Of a stretch of 64,000 nt of DNA, positions 25,654 through 34,164 are shown in pieces. Source of the stretch: CAVVJA01 sp963779485 (GTDB taxonomy: Bacteria; Actinomycetota; Actinomycetes; Mycobacteriales; Jatrophihabitantaceae); the NCBI GenBank assembly GCA_963779485.1, contig CAVZYJ010000013.1, forward strand, positions 248,001 to 312,000, given 5' to 3'. The position numbers were made by a program, and so were the translations under genes. Positions within the stretch are counted from its first letter, which is position 1; every line of letters begins with the position of its first letter. Under the pieces are notes generated by a model. The model did not search any database and had not been told where the DNA came from. It was given only the letters and a program-made list of their open reading frames with translations.

Positions 25654-27876
25654 ATGACCAGCCGAGAGGCGCCAGAAGCGCCCCAGTTGGCCGAGGAGCC
25701 GAGGCAACCGAAGCAACGCAAGCCGATCGCGGTATGGATCATCGGTGGGCTGGCGGTCTTCTGGCTGTTGTTCGGCCTGGCCGGCGGCTCGTTCGAGGGC
25801 AAACTGAGTGGGGTTCAGAAGAACGACAACGCTGCCTATCTGCCCGCCACCGCCGAGTCGACGAAGGTCGACAAGGCGTCGGACCAGTTCCGCACGGTGC
25901 AGTCCGTACCCGGGTTCATCGTCTACCAGCGCGACGGCGGACTGACTGACGCCGACAAGGCGAAGATCGCTTCGGACGTACAGACCTTCAAGTCCATCAA
26001 GGGCGTTGCCGCCGACGAGGTTGCGCCGCCGCGCTATTCGACGCGCAACAACACCACCGCCACCATCTCCGTCCCTCTGATCGGCAAGGAAGGCAACGTC
26101 AGCGTCCAGGGCGACGAGCTGGTCAAGGTCGAGAAGAACGTCATCAAGGCGGCCAAGGCCAATGCGCCCGACGGCTTGGTCATCCACAGTGCCGGACCCG
26201 GCGGCCTGCTGGTGGCGTTCATCGACTCGTTCAGCGGTATCGACGGCACTTTGCTGCTCGCCGCCGGCTTGGTCGTCATCCTCATCTTGCTGGTGATCTA
26301 TCGCAGCCCGGTGCTGTGGTTCTTCCCGCTGTTCAGCGCGGTGCTCGCCCTCGGCTCGGCCGCGCTGATCATCTACCAGCTCGCCAAGCACGAGGTCCTG
26401 ACCCTCAACGGGCAGAGTCAGGGCATCCTCTCTGTCCTGGTGCTGGGCGCGGGAACCGACTACGCGCTGCTTCTCACCAGCCGCTATCGCGAGGAGCTGC
26501 ACAACTACGAGAGCCGCCTGCAAGCGATGATCCGCGCGTGGCGAGGAGCGGCGCCGGCGATCGCGGCATCTGGCATCACCGTCATCCTCGGCTTGCTCTG
26601 CCTGTCCTTCGGCGAGCTGAACTCCGACCGGAGCCTGGGGCCGGTGTGCGCGATCGGTATCGCCTGCACGCTGGGCGTGATGCTGACCTTCCTGCCGGCG
26701 TCGCTGCTCATCGGCCGATGGATCTTCTGGCCGCGCAAGCCGCAACTGGACCACAAGGCCGACATCGCCACGCACGGCTGGTGGGGGCGCTTCGCGCAGG
26801 CGCTCGGGCGCCACGCTCGGCGGTACTGGATCGCCGCGGCGGTCATCCTCATCGCCTGCGCGTCGCTGATCACCGGCCTCAAGGCCGACGGGCTGACGAT
26901 CACCAACAGCTTCACCAACAACCCGGAGGCGGTCGTCGGCCAGAAGATATTCGACGCCAACTTCGACTCGGGCGCCGGAGCTCCGGCGGTCATCATCGCG
27001 AACGCAGACCAGAAGGACGCCGTGATCGCTGCCGCGTCCAAGGTGCCAGGAGTCGCGCAGACCCCTGGTTCGGTGTGTGTCGAGATCGACTACACCAAGC
27101 TCGCGGCGCTGCCCCCCGCCGCGCGGGTCCCGATCGGACAGGGCTGCGCACCGCAGGCTCTGCAGGTGGCCGAGGTCAACGGGCGGCTGCCGATCGACGC
27201 GATCATGAACTACCGGTATGACACCCCGCAGGCCGCGCAGGCCGTCCAGGACATCCGCGCGGCGGTGCACGCCGTACCCGGCGCCGACGCGATCGTCGGC
27301 GGCCAGGCGGCCATTCAGTACGACACCAAACAAGCGTCAGAGCACGACCGCAATCTGATCATCCCGATCGTGCTGGGCGTGATCCTGGTCGTGCTGGCCC
27401 TGCTGCTCAGGGCGATTCTCGTTCCGGTGTTGCTCATCGTCACGGTGGTACTGTCCTTCGCCGCGACGCTGGGCGTGAGTGCCTTCGTGTTCACTCACAT
27501 CTTCGGATTCGACAATGCCGACCCGGCATTCGCGTTGTTCGCCTTTGTGTTCCTCGTCGCCCTCGGCATCGACTACAACATCTTCCTGATGACGCGGGTC
27601 CGGGAAGAGACCCTGAAGTTCGGAACTCGGGACGGTATCCTGCGCGGCCTTGCCGTGACGGGCGGAGTCATCACCTCGGCCGGCGTCGTGCTGGCGGCCA
27701 CCTTCGCGGTTCTCGGCGTGCTGCCGCTGGTGTTCCTGGCCGAGCTCGGGTTCGCGGTCGCCTTCGGGGTGCTCCTCGACACCATCCTGGTCCGGTCGAT
27801 CCTCGTGCCGGCGCTCGGCTACGACATCGGCAAGACCATCTGGTGGCCGTCTCGACTGGCCAAGACTGCCGACTGA
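25654..27876 (+). CDS. MMPL/RND-family membrane exporter
   Basis: A 740-residue polytopic protein with two repeated halves. Each has one membrane helix, a periplasmic domain and a block of about five helices. The RND-type charged motifs appear as GAGTDYALLLTSRYREEL and ALGIDYNIFLMTRVREET. MMPL proteins export lipids or drugs with the proton gradient; the cargo is unknown. The ATG at 25654 is chosen for the strong GGGAGGGG ribosome binding site just upstream. A 9-bp tandem array and a family A hairpin follow the stop codon. Confidence 0.92.
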   Translation: MTSREAPEAPQLAEEPRQPKQRKPIAVWIIGGLAVFWLLFGLAGGSFEGKLSGVQKNDNAAYLPATAESTKVDKASDQFRTVQSVPGFIVYQRDGGLTDADKAKIASDVQTFKSIKGVAADEVAPPRYSTRNNTTATISVPLIGKEGNVSVQGDELVKVEKNVIKAAKANAPDGLVIHSAGPGGLLVAFIDSFSGIDGTLLLAAGLVVILILLVIYRSPVLWFFPLFSAVLALGSAALIIYQLAKHEVLTLNGQSQGILSVLVLGAGTDYALLLTSRYREELHNYESRLQAMIRAWRGAAPAIAASGITVILGLLCLSFGELNSDRSLGPVCAIGIACTLGVMLTFLPASLLIGRWIFWPRKPQLDHKADIATHGWWGRFAQALGRHARRYWIAAAVILIACASLITGLKADGLTITNSFTNNPEAVVGQKIFDANFDSGAGAPAVIIANADQKDAVIAAASKVPGVAQTPGSVCVEIDYTKLAALPPAARVPIGQGCAPQALQVAEVNGRLPIDAIMNYRYDTPQAAQAVQDIRAAVHAVPGADAIVGGQAAIQYDTKQASEHDRNLIIPIVLGVILVVLALLLRAILVPVLLIVTVVLSFAATLGVSAFVFTHIFGFDNADPAFALFAFVFLVALGIDYNIFLMTRVREETLKFGTRDGILRGLAVTGGVITSAGVVLAATFAVLGVLPLVFLAELGFAVAFGVLLDTILVRSILVPALGYDIGKTIWWPSRLAKTAD

Positions 27877-27889
27877 GCTGGTCTGCCCC

Positions 27890-28001
27890 TCAAGTCACTC
27901 AGGTCACTCGGATCACTCAGCTCACTCGGATCCCTCAGATCGCAGGTACCTCAGGTACCTCAGGTACCTCAGGTACCTCAGGTACCTCAGGTACCTCAGG
28001 T
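27890..28001. repeat. 9-bp tandem repeat array
   Basis: About twelve units with period nine. The left half is degenerate (CTCAAGTCA, CTCAGGTCA, CTCGGATCA and so on). The right half (27944-27997) is six perfect copies of AGGTACCTC, each containing the 8-bp palindrome AGGTACCT. It ends two bases before the family A hairpin. A graded array of this kind suggests recent expansion by slippage from the right end. Confidence 0.9.
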
Positions 28002-28003
28002 CG

Positions 28004-28048
28004 TGATCTTGGACTTATCGTCGCTCCAGGGCAGTAAGTCCAAGATCA
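28004..28048. repeat. Intergenic hairpin repeat family A, copy 2
   Basis: TGATCTTGGACTTA (28004-28017) pairs perfectly with TAAGTCCAAGATCA (28035-28048) around a 17-base loop. It lies between two genes on the same strand (MMPL exporter and membrane kinase), directly after the 9-bp tandem array. It could end MMPL transcription. Confidence 0.9.
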
Positions 28049-28120
28049 TGACGCGGGGTTACGGCCGGTCTGTGGATAACCCACGACGAGCGTCGGCTGA
28101 TACGCATAGCGTGCCGGGGC

Positions 28121-29761
28121 ATGAGCGACGCAACGTGGCGACTGCCGGGCTTCGTGCTCGGCGAGCAGTTGGGGTCGGGCGACTCCGGCGAGGTCTGGGC
28201 TGCCCGGATAGCCGCGACCGGCGAGCAAGTCGCCCTCAAGCGAGTCGCATTGACCGGGCCGGATGCCCTTCGCGCAGCGCGAACCGAGGCGGCGTTGCTC
28301 GCCACGCTAGATCATCCGCACCTGGTCCGCGTGCACGCGCTGCTTCCGACGTCGGATGCCGCCGTCCTGGTGCTCGACCTTGCCGACGGCGGGTCGCTCG
28401 CCGATGTGCTCGAGCGGCGCGGACGGCTCTCCGTCGGCGAGGTGGTGACGGCGCTCGCGCCAATCGGGGCGGCGCTCGCCTATGCGCACCAGCACGGCGT
28501 GATGCACGGGGATGTCAGTCCCGGGAACATCCTGTTCACGTCGATCGGGTTGCCGATGCTGGGCGATCTCGGCGTGGCTCGCATCATTGGCGACTCGGCA
28601 CCGGTGCGCTGCACCCCCGAGTACGTTGATCCCGCGGTCGCGCGTGGCTGCGCGCCGGGCCCGAGCAGCGACGTGTTCATGCTCGGCGCCGTCGCGCTGC
28701 GGGCGCTGACTGGCTCGCCGATATGGCGCGGGGCGACGACGACGGAGATCCTGGCTGACGCCGCGGCAGGGGCTCTCCGTCACTTGCCGGAACGGCTGGC
28801 CGGGCTGCCACGGCCAGTGGTGGCCGTGCTCGAGCAGGCATTGGTGAGTGAGCCTCACTTGCGGTGCACTGCGGCCGAGTTCGCCCTGGATCTGCGCCAC
28901 AGCGAGGTGCCGATGCCGGTCGAGCTGAGTGCAGGTCGTCGGCTGCCGGGCCGGTCGGCAGCGGGTCGAGACGCGGCCGGTAACGCATTGGCCCGTCGGC
29001 ATGAGCCGGGCGCCCATAGAGCGGCAGCGCGGCACCGCCCGGGCAACGAGACGGCGGCCCGCGGACAGCCAGCCTTCGACCGACCCGGTCCGGCTCCGGC
29101 AACACCGGGGCACGACGGGGCGCTGACCCGCCGCGTCCGAGCGCCCGCCCGGCCGACGTTGCCGCCCCCACCCGGACCGGTCGGCCGGTTACTCGCACGG
29201 CTGTCGGCGGTGATCACGGCGCCTCGGGCACTCCGCCTGGGCGCCACTGTGGTCATGATCACCGGTGTGGCGCTCGCCGGAGCGCTGCTGTGGTCGAGTC
29301 GGCCCAGTACGGCCGATGCCGCCCGCCAGCCCAGGTACGCCACGCCGCTACCTCGATCCGACGCGTCGTTGCCGGCCCGGAGCCCACCTGTGGCCGCCGG
29401 CGAGGTCCTGCGCCGGCTGGACGACCTGCGCGAGCAAGCGTTCGCGCACCGCGACCCCAAGCTGCTCGCTCGGGTCTACGTTCCCGGGCCGTTGCTCGAT
29501 CAGGACGCCGCTCTGCTCCGGCGCATCGTCCCGATCGGCTGCAGGTTGCTCGGCGCGCACACCGATTTCCGCGACGTCGAGGTGGCATCGGCCGCCGCAA
29601 CGACGTGGACCGTCCGAGCGATGGCGCAGCTCGCGCCGTCGACCCTGCGCTGCGGCGGTGTGGTCAGCGGCCACGCTGCTGGCACCGGGCCGACCGGACT
29701 GCGGGTCGAACTCACGCAGGAGGCCGGCCAGTTCCGCATTGCCAGTCAGCTACCCGGATGA
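28121..29761 (+). CDS. Membrane-anchored serine/threonine kinase-like protein
   Basis: A 546-residue protein. The kinase domain (about residues 10-270) has glycine loop GSGDSGEVW, the ATP lysine at 40 (VALKR), catalytic loop HGDVSPGN with Asp131, and DLG at 149-151 in place of DFG. The HRD arginine is replaced by Gly, so activation-loop control may differ from classical STPKs. A Pro/Arg-rich linker, one membrane helix (about 375-395) and a 150-residue extracytoplasmic domain with two cysteines follow. The ligand and substrates are unknown. It overlaps the 3' end of the convergent epimerase gene by 12 bases. Confidence 0.85.
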   Translation: MSDATWRLPGFVLGEQLGSGDSGEVWAARIAATGEQVALKRVALTGPDALRAARTEAALLATLDHPHLVRVHALLPTSDAAVLVLDLADGGSLADVLERRGRLSVGEVVTALAPIGAALAYAHQHGVMHGDVSPGNILFTSIGLPMLGDLGVARIIGDSAPVRCTPEYVDPAVARGCAPGPSSDVFMLGAVALRALTGSPIWRGATTTEILADAAAGALRHLPERLAGLPRPVVAVLEQALVSEPHLRCTAAEFALDLRHSEVPMPVELSAGRRLPGRSAAGRDAAGNALARRHEPGAHRAAARHRPGNETAARGQPAFDRPGPAPATPGHDGALTRRVRAPARPTLPPPPGPVGRLLARLSAVITAPRALRLGATVVMITGVALAGALLWSSRPSTADAARQPRYATPLPRSDASLPARSPPVAAGEVLRRLDDLREQAFAHRDPKLLARVYVPGPLLDQDAALLRRIVPIGCRLLGAHTDFRDVEVASAAATTWTVRAMAQLAPSTLRCGGVVSGHAAGTGPTGLRVELTQEAGQFRIASQLPG

Positions 29762-30652
29762 CCCGTCGGACAGCGCCGCCTGCAGCGCTGCCTCGAGCGT
29801 CGGGTGCCGGAAGCTAAAGCCGGCCTCGAGGAGGCGCTTCGGAATGGCTCGTTGACCGATCAGGATTTCCTGGTCCAGACCGCCCAGAACCGTCTTGAGA
29901 ACGAACGCGGGCACCGGCAGCACCGCCGGCCGGTGCATGAGACGGGCCAGGGTGGCGACCAGGTCGGCGTTGCGGGCCGGCTCCGGACCGGTCACGTTCA
30001 CCGGGCCGGATAGGTCTGCTGTGAGCAGGAAACGAGTAGCGGCGACGTGGTCGGCGAGCGAGATCCAAGGCACGTACTGCCGCCCCGAGCCGAGTCGACC
30101 CCCGACGCCGAGCCAGACGACCGGTTTCAGACGCTTCATGAGATCGCCGTCTGAGGCGAGCACCGGGCCGGTACGCAGATTGACTACCCGCACGCCCGCG
30201 GCGGCGGCCGGCTCGGCGGCGCCTTCCCAGAGCCTGCATACGCCGGCCAGGAAGGTGTCGCCATATGGGACGGACTCATCCACCACCCGACTCCCGGTAT
30301 CGCCATAGCACCCGGTGCCGGAGGCGGTGACGAGCACCCGTGGCCGGTCGGGCATCTCCGCCATTGTTCGAGCCAGCGTGCCTACCGGCTGGACCCGGCT
30401 CGCCACGATGTCCCGCTTGAACTGGTCGGTCCACCGCCGATGACCGAGGTTGACTCCGGACAGGCACACCACCGCGTCGAGGTCGCGGAGGACGGATGGA
30501 TCGAGCTCGCCGCGGTCGGGATGCCACTCGGTCTCGGCGTCCGTCCGCGGCTCGCGACGCACCAGCACACGTACCACGTGTCCGTCGGCGGTGAGCTCGC
30601 GGCGCAGAGCCTGGCCGAGCAGGCCTGAAGCGCCGGCCAGCACGATTCTCAT
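29750..30652 (-). CDS. TIGR01777-family NAD(P)-binding epimerase-like protein
   Basis: Extended short-chain dehydrogenase/epimerase fold of 300 residues. The N-terminal GASGLLGQAL binds the cofactor. Family motifs include VVCLSGVNLGHRRWT, the SGTGCYGDTG active-site region and the C-terminal DUF1731 segment with VPAFVLKTVLGG. Members (YfcH/SulA-like) have no settled substrate. The gene lies 22 bases after the E2 gene on the same strand, as the homologous pair does in M. tuberculosis (Rv2215-Rv2216). Confidence 0.88.
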   Translation of the reverse strand: MRIVLAGASGLLGQALRRELTADGHVVRVLVRREPRTDAETEWHPDRGELDPSVLRDLDAVVCLSGVNLGHRRWTDQFKRDIVASRVQPVGTLARTMAEMPDRPRVLVTASGTGCYGDTGSRVVDESVPYGDTFLAGVCRLWEGAAEPAAAAGVRVVNLRTGPVLASDGDLMKRLKPVVWLGVGGRLGSGRQYVPWISLADHVAATRFLLTADLSGPVNVTGPEPARNADLVATLARLMHRPAVLPVPAFVLKTVLGGLDQEILIGQRAIPKRLLEAGFSFRHPTLEAALQAALSDGSSG

Positions 30653-30674
30653 CGCCGGCCGGCGCCGTGGCTCG

Positions 30675-32273
30675 TCAGCTCAGCCCCAGCGCGCGCTCGA
30701 AGTTCCCGCCTTCGAGCCGTTGCTTCACGGTGCCGAGGAACCGCGCGGCATCCGCGCCGTCGACGATGCGATGGTCATAGGACAGCGCGAGGTACACCAT
30801 CGAGCGAACCGCGATCGTCTCGCCGAGATTCGAATCGCTGATCACGACCGGCCGCTTGACGACGGTCCCGGTGCCGAGAATGCCCACCTGGGGCTGGTTG
30901 ATGATCGGCGTATCGAACAACGCTCCGCGGCTGCCGGTATTGGTCAACGTGAACGTGCCGCCGCCGAGCTCGTCCGGACTGATCTTGTTGTTTCGGGTGC
31001 GGTCGGCCAGATCTGCGATCTTGCGGGCGAGGCCGCTCAGGTTCAAGTCGCCGGCGTCGTGAATGACCGGCACGGTCAAGCCGGCCTCGGTGTCGACGGC
31101 GATGCCGAGGTGCTCGGCCCCGTGATAAGTGATCGTCTTCTGCTCGATGTCGATCGAACAGTTCAGCACCGGATGCACCTTCAGCGCCTCGACCACGGCG
31201 GCGGCGAAGAACGGCAGGAACGTGAGCTTGACGCCTTCGCGGCGTTGGAAGTCTTCCTTGGCGCGCTCGCGCAGCCGGGCGATCGTGGTGACGTCGACCT
31301 CGACCACGGTGGTCAGCTGGGCCGACACCTGCAGGGACTCCACCATGCGGGCCGCGATCAGCTGGCGGCGCCGGCTCATCTTCTCCACCCGCCCCCGGGC
31401 ATCCGCCGACGCGACGCTCTCCCCGGCCGGTTGGGTTTCGGCCGGCCCGGCGGTCGTGGCCGGGCCCGCGGGCGCGGTACGCGCGGCTTGCGCGGCCTGG
31501 CTGCGTTCAGTGGCTTCGGCCTCCCGGGCCGCCTCCGCCGCCCGATCGGCCGCGGCGAGCACATCCGACTTGCGGATACGACCGCCCACGCCGGTTCCGG
31601 TCACGGTGGACAGGTCAACGCCGTTCTCACTGGCGAGCCGCCGGACCAGCGGGGTCACGTACGCGCCGGCCACGTCGTCCTCGTCAGCACCCGCGTCGGA
31701 GGCCGACGGCGCCGCGGCCGACAAGGGGGCAGGCGCTTGCGCTGGCGGCGGGGCCTGGGCTGATGGGGCTTGGGCCGGCGGCGCGCTCGCCGCCGCCCGC
31801 GGCTGGCTCTCGGGCTCGGGGCGGGTCGTCGCGGGCTCCGGCTCAGCTTCCGCCTCGGGCTCCGGCTCAGCTTCCGGCTCGGGCGCCGCCTTCGCCGCTG
31901 CCTCCGGCTCGGGCTCGCGTTCCGCCGCCGCGGGTGCGGTTTGGTCCGCCGGTTCGGCCGTGGGGTCCGGCTCGGCGCTGCGCTCCGGCTCAGTAGCAGG
32001 CTCCTCGACCGCCGCCGCCGAGGAGTCCTCGCCGGCGCCATCGCCGATGATGGCGAGCTCGACGCCTATGTCGACGGTCTCGTCCTCGTGCACCTTGATC
32101 GAGGTCAACACGCCGGTCGCCGGCGAGGGCACCTCGGTGTCGACCTTATCGGTGGAGACCTCCAGCAAGGGCTCGTCGGCTTCGACGTGCTCGCCCTCCT
32201 GTTTCAGCCAGCGGGTCACCGTGCCTTCGGTGACGCTCTCACCGAGGCGCGGCATGGTCACGGAGACCGACAT
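30675..32273 (-). CDS. sucB: Dihydrolipoamide acyltransferase (E2 of a 2-oxo acid dehydrogenase)
   Basis: Core acyltransferase of a 2-oxo acid dehydrogenase complex, 532 residues. One N-terminal lipoyl domain carries the modifiable lysine at 43 (STDKVDTE). A very long Glu/Pro/Ala-rich flexible linker (about residues 80-190) follows. A peripheral-subunit-binding domain begins at VTPLVRRLASENGVDL, and the C-terminal catalytic domain has the active site SYDHRIVDGADAAR. In actinobacteria this locus supplies the shared E2 for pyruvate and possibly oxoglutarate dehydrogenase, so sucB or dlaT are both reasonable names. It follows lpdA by 34 bases and likely shares its operon. Confidence 0.93.
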   Translation of the reverse strand: MSVSVTMPRLGESVTEGTVTRWLKQEGEHVEADEPLLEVSTDKVDTEVPSPATGVLTSIKVHEDETVDIGVELAIIGDGAGEDSSAAAVEEPATEPERSAEPDPTAEPADQTAPAAAEREPEPEAAAKAAPEPEAEPEPEAEAEPEPATTRPEPESQPRAAASAPPAQAPSAQAPPPAQAPAPLSAAAPSASDAGADEDDVAGAYVTPLVRRLASENGVDLSTVTGTGVGGRIRKSDVLAAADRAAEAAREAEATERSQAAQAARTAPAGPATTAGPAETQPAGESVASADARGRVEKMSRRRQLIAARMVESLQVSAQLTTVVEVDVTTIARLRERAKEDFQRREGVKLTFLPFFAAAVVEALKVHPVLNCSIDIEQKTITYHGAEHLGIAVDTEAGLTVPVIHDAGDLNLSGLARKIADLADRTRNNKISPDELGGGTFTLTNTGSRGALFDTPIINQPQVGILGTGTVVKRPVVISDSNLGETIAVRSMVYLALSYDHRIVDGADAARFLGTVKQRLEGGNFERALGLS

Positions 32274-32307
32274 GGATGCAACGACTCCTTCGGGAATGGG
32301 CGGACTG

Positions 32308-33687
32308 TCAGCCGTGCACGTGCAGCGGCTTACCCGCCAGCGCGAGGTGCGCTTCGCCGATCGCCTCGGACTGGGTGGGGTGCGGATGGACGAGCTGGGC
32401 GACCTCGATGGGCACTGCCTCCCAGTTGTAGATCAGCTGCGCCTCGGCCACCAGCTCGCCGACCCGCGCACCGACCAGGTGGACGCCGAGCACCGGGCCG
32501 TCCTTCTCGGCCACGAGCTTGACCGCGCCCTGCGTCTTGAGGATCTGACTCTTGCCGTTGCCGCTGAGGTCGTAGGTGAACGTTGTGATCTTGTCGGCAC
32601 CCAGCCGTTCGGCGGCCTGCGCCTCGGTGAGGCCGACGGAGGCCACTTCCGGGTCGGAATAGGTGATCCGGGGGACGCCCGCGTAGTCGATCGGGACGAC
32701 CGGCAGGCCGGCAATGTGCTCGGCGACCAGGATGCCTTCCTGGAAGCCGACGTGGGCGAGCTGGAGCGTCGGCAGGAGATCACCGACCGCGCGCACACCG
32801 TCAGCGCTGGTCCGGCAGAACTCGTCGACGACCACGAATCCGCGGTCCAACGTGACGCCGTTCTCTTCGTAGCCGAGGTCGGCGGACGTCGGGCCCCGGC
32901 CGACCGCAACCAGCAGGAGCTCGGCTTCAAGTGCCTCGCCCCCCTCGAGCAACACCCGAACGCCGGAGGCGGTGTGCTCGACGCTCTCGAACCGCGCGTT
33001 CAACTTGAAGTTGATCTTGCGCCGGCGGAATGCGCGTTCCAGCAGCTTGGAGCTGGCCTCGTCCTCGAGTGGTACCAGGTGGGGCAAGGCCTCGATGATC
33101 GTCACTTCCGATCCGAATGACTTCCACACGCTCGCGAACTCGCAGCCGATCACCCCGCCGCCGAGGACGACGACCGAGCTGGGCACTCGATCCAGCTGCA
33201 GCGCGTGCTCGCTCGCGATAACCCGCTCGCCGTCGATCGACAGACCAGGCAGGCTGCGCGAGTACGACCCGCTCGCCAGGATCAGGTCGGTGCCGGTGTA
33301 CGCGTCATTCCCCACTGCGACCGTGTGTGGCCCGGCCAGCCGCCCTTCACCCTCGACCACGGTGATGTCACGGCTCTTGATCAAGCCCTGGAGACCCTTG
33401 TACAGCCGCGTGACGACACCGTCCTTGTAGCTGTTGACGCCGGCCATGTCGATCCCGGTGAGTGAGGCCTGTATCCCGAACTGCTCGCTCTCCCGGGCGA
33501 GGTCGGCTACTTCGCCGGCATGGAGCAGGGCTTTGGTCGGGATGCAGCCGCGATGCAGGCAGGTCCCGCCGACCTTGTCCTTCTCCACCAGCACAACCGA
33601 TTTGTGCAGTTCGGCTGCCCGAAGCGCGGCGGCGTAACCGCCGCTGCCACCTCCCAGAATGACCACATCGGCTTGGTGCTCGGCCAC
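32308..33687 (-). CDS. lpdA: Dihydrolipoamide dehydrogenase (E3)
   Basis: FAD enzyme that reoxidises lipoyl groups using NAD+. The N-terminal FAD loop is ILGGGSGGYAAALRAAELH. The redox disulfide is GGTCLHRGCIPTKALLHA (Cys43 and Cys48), the NAD domain starts at VVVLGGGVIGCEFASVW, and the C-terminal His-Glu base is HPHPTQSEAIGE. It has 459 residues. The start GTG at 33687 has GGAG nine bases upstream. It leads the lpdA-sucB-epimerase run. Confidence 0.96.
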   Translation of the reverse strand: MAEHQADVVILGGGSGGYAAALRAAELHKSVVLVEKDKVGGTCLHRGCIPTKALLHAGEVADLARESEQFGIQASLTGIDMAGVNSYKDGVVTRLYKGLQGLIKSRDITVVEGEGRLAGPHTVAVGNDAYTGTDLILASGSYSRSLPGLSIDGERVIASEHALQLDRVPSSVVVLGGGVIGCEFASVWKSFGSEVTIIEALPHLVPLEDEASSKLLERAFRRRKINFKLNARFESVEHTASGVRVLLEGGEALEAELLLVAVGRGPTSADLGYEENGVTLDRGFVVVDEFCRTSADGVRAVGDLLPTLQLAHVGFQEGILVAEHIAGLPVVPIDYAGVPRITYSDPEVASVGLTEAQAAERLGADKITTFTYDLSGNGKSQILKTQGAVKLVAEKDGPVLGVHLVGARVGELVAEAQLIYNWEAVPIEVAQLVHPHPTQSEAIGEAHLALAGKPLHVHG

Positions 33688-33807
33688 GAAAAGACTCCTG
33701 TGCGTGGTAGATGAGTTCGCCGATCCATCTTGGCACTAGGTGCTCTGATTACGCAGGGCAGTCCCGGCCGATGCCATCATGGACGGACTAGCGGCGAGAG
33801 GAGTTCG

Positions 33808-34164
33808 GTGGCTTTGTTCGGACGGAACGCACGACCCGGCCAGCTGCGCACCGGAGACGCCGCGGACGTGGAACATCTCGCGAACTTCGTCAAGTCGCGG
33901 GCCGGTGTCGAGGCCTACCTCGAGCCCCGCACCACGGTCACCGAGACGACACTCGTCCTTGTCGCGGCCACCGGGGAATGGACGCGCCGCCGGGTCCGGG
34001 GCGCCGACGCGGCGCGGCAGTTCGCGCGCAAGAACGGGGTGCCGCTCTACGACGTCGGCGTGGTCGGCTATCCGCAGCGGATGCGGGACTGGACGGCGCA
34101 CCGCAAGGCCACCGGGCAGACCGGCGTGCCCACGTCCCGGGACGGCCACCGCCCTACGGGCTAG
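33808..34164 (+). CDS. Conserved hypothetical protein of 118 residues
   Basis: Begins VALFGRNARPGQLRTGDAAD with a good ribosome binding site (GAGAGGAG) four bases upstream of the GTG. The central part has an alternating pattern (HLANFVKSRAGVEAYLEPRT, TTLVLVAATGEWTRRRV) suggesting a small mixed alpha/beta fold that might bind an RNA or protein partner. Similar short proteins sit next to the E3 gene in other actinobacteria. No function can be assigned. The last 11 bases overlap the convergent transglycosylase gene. Confidence 0.72.
   Translation: MALFGRNARPGQLRTGDAADVEHLANFVKSRAGVEAYLEPRTTVTETTLVLVAATGEWTRRRVRGADAARQFARKNGVPLYDVGVVGYPQRMRDWTAHRKATGQTGVPTSRDGHRPTG

Noticed and set aside
25474..27333. 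619-residue open frame antisense to the MMPL exporter gene
   Set aside because: No recognisable domain. Composition is that of a GC-rich antisense shadow, and the plus-strand MMPL protein has clear motifs throughout.
27890..28001. CRISPR array
   Set aside because: The unit is only nine bases with no spacers, and no cas genes are nearby.
27843..28037. Frame encoding a Thr-Ser-Gly repeat peptide
   Set aside because: It is a translation of the 9-bp tandem array and the hairpin, overlapping the MMPL end, with no independent coding evidence.
31129..33120. 663-residue plus-strand open frame across the E2 and E3 genes
   Set aside because: Low-complexity Ala/Ser/Gly translation that mirrors the E2 linker. 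Both minus-strand genes are intact and have catalytic motifs.
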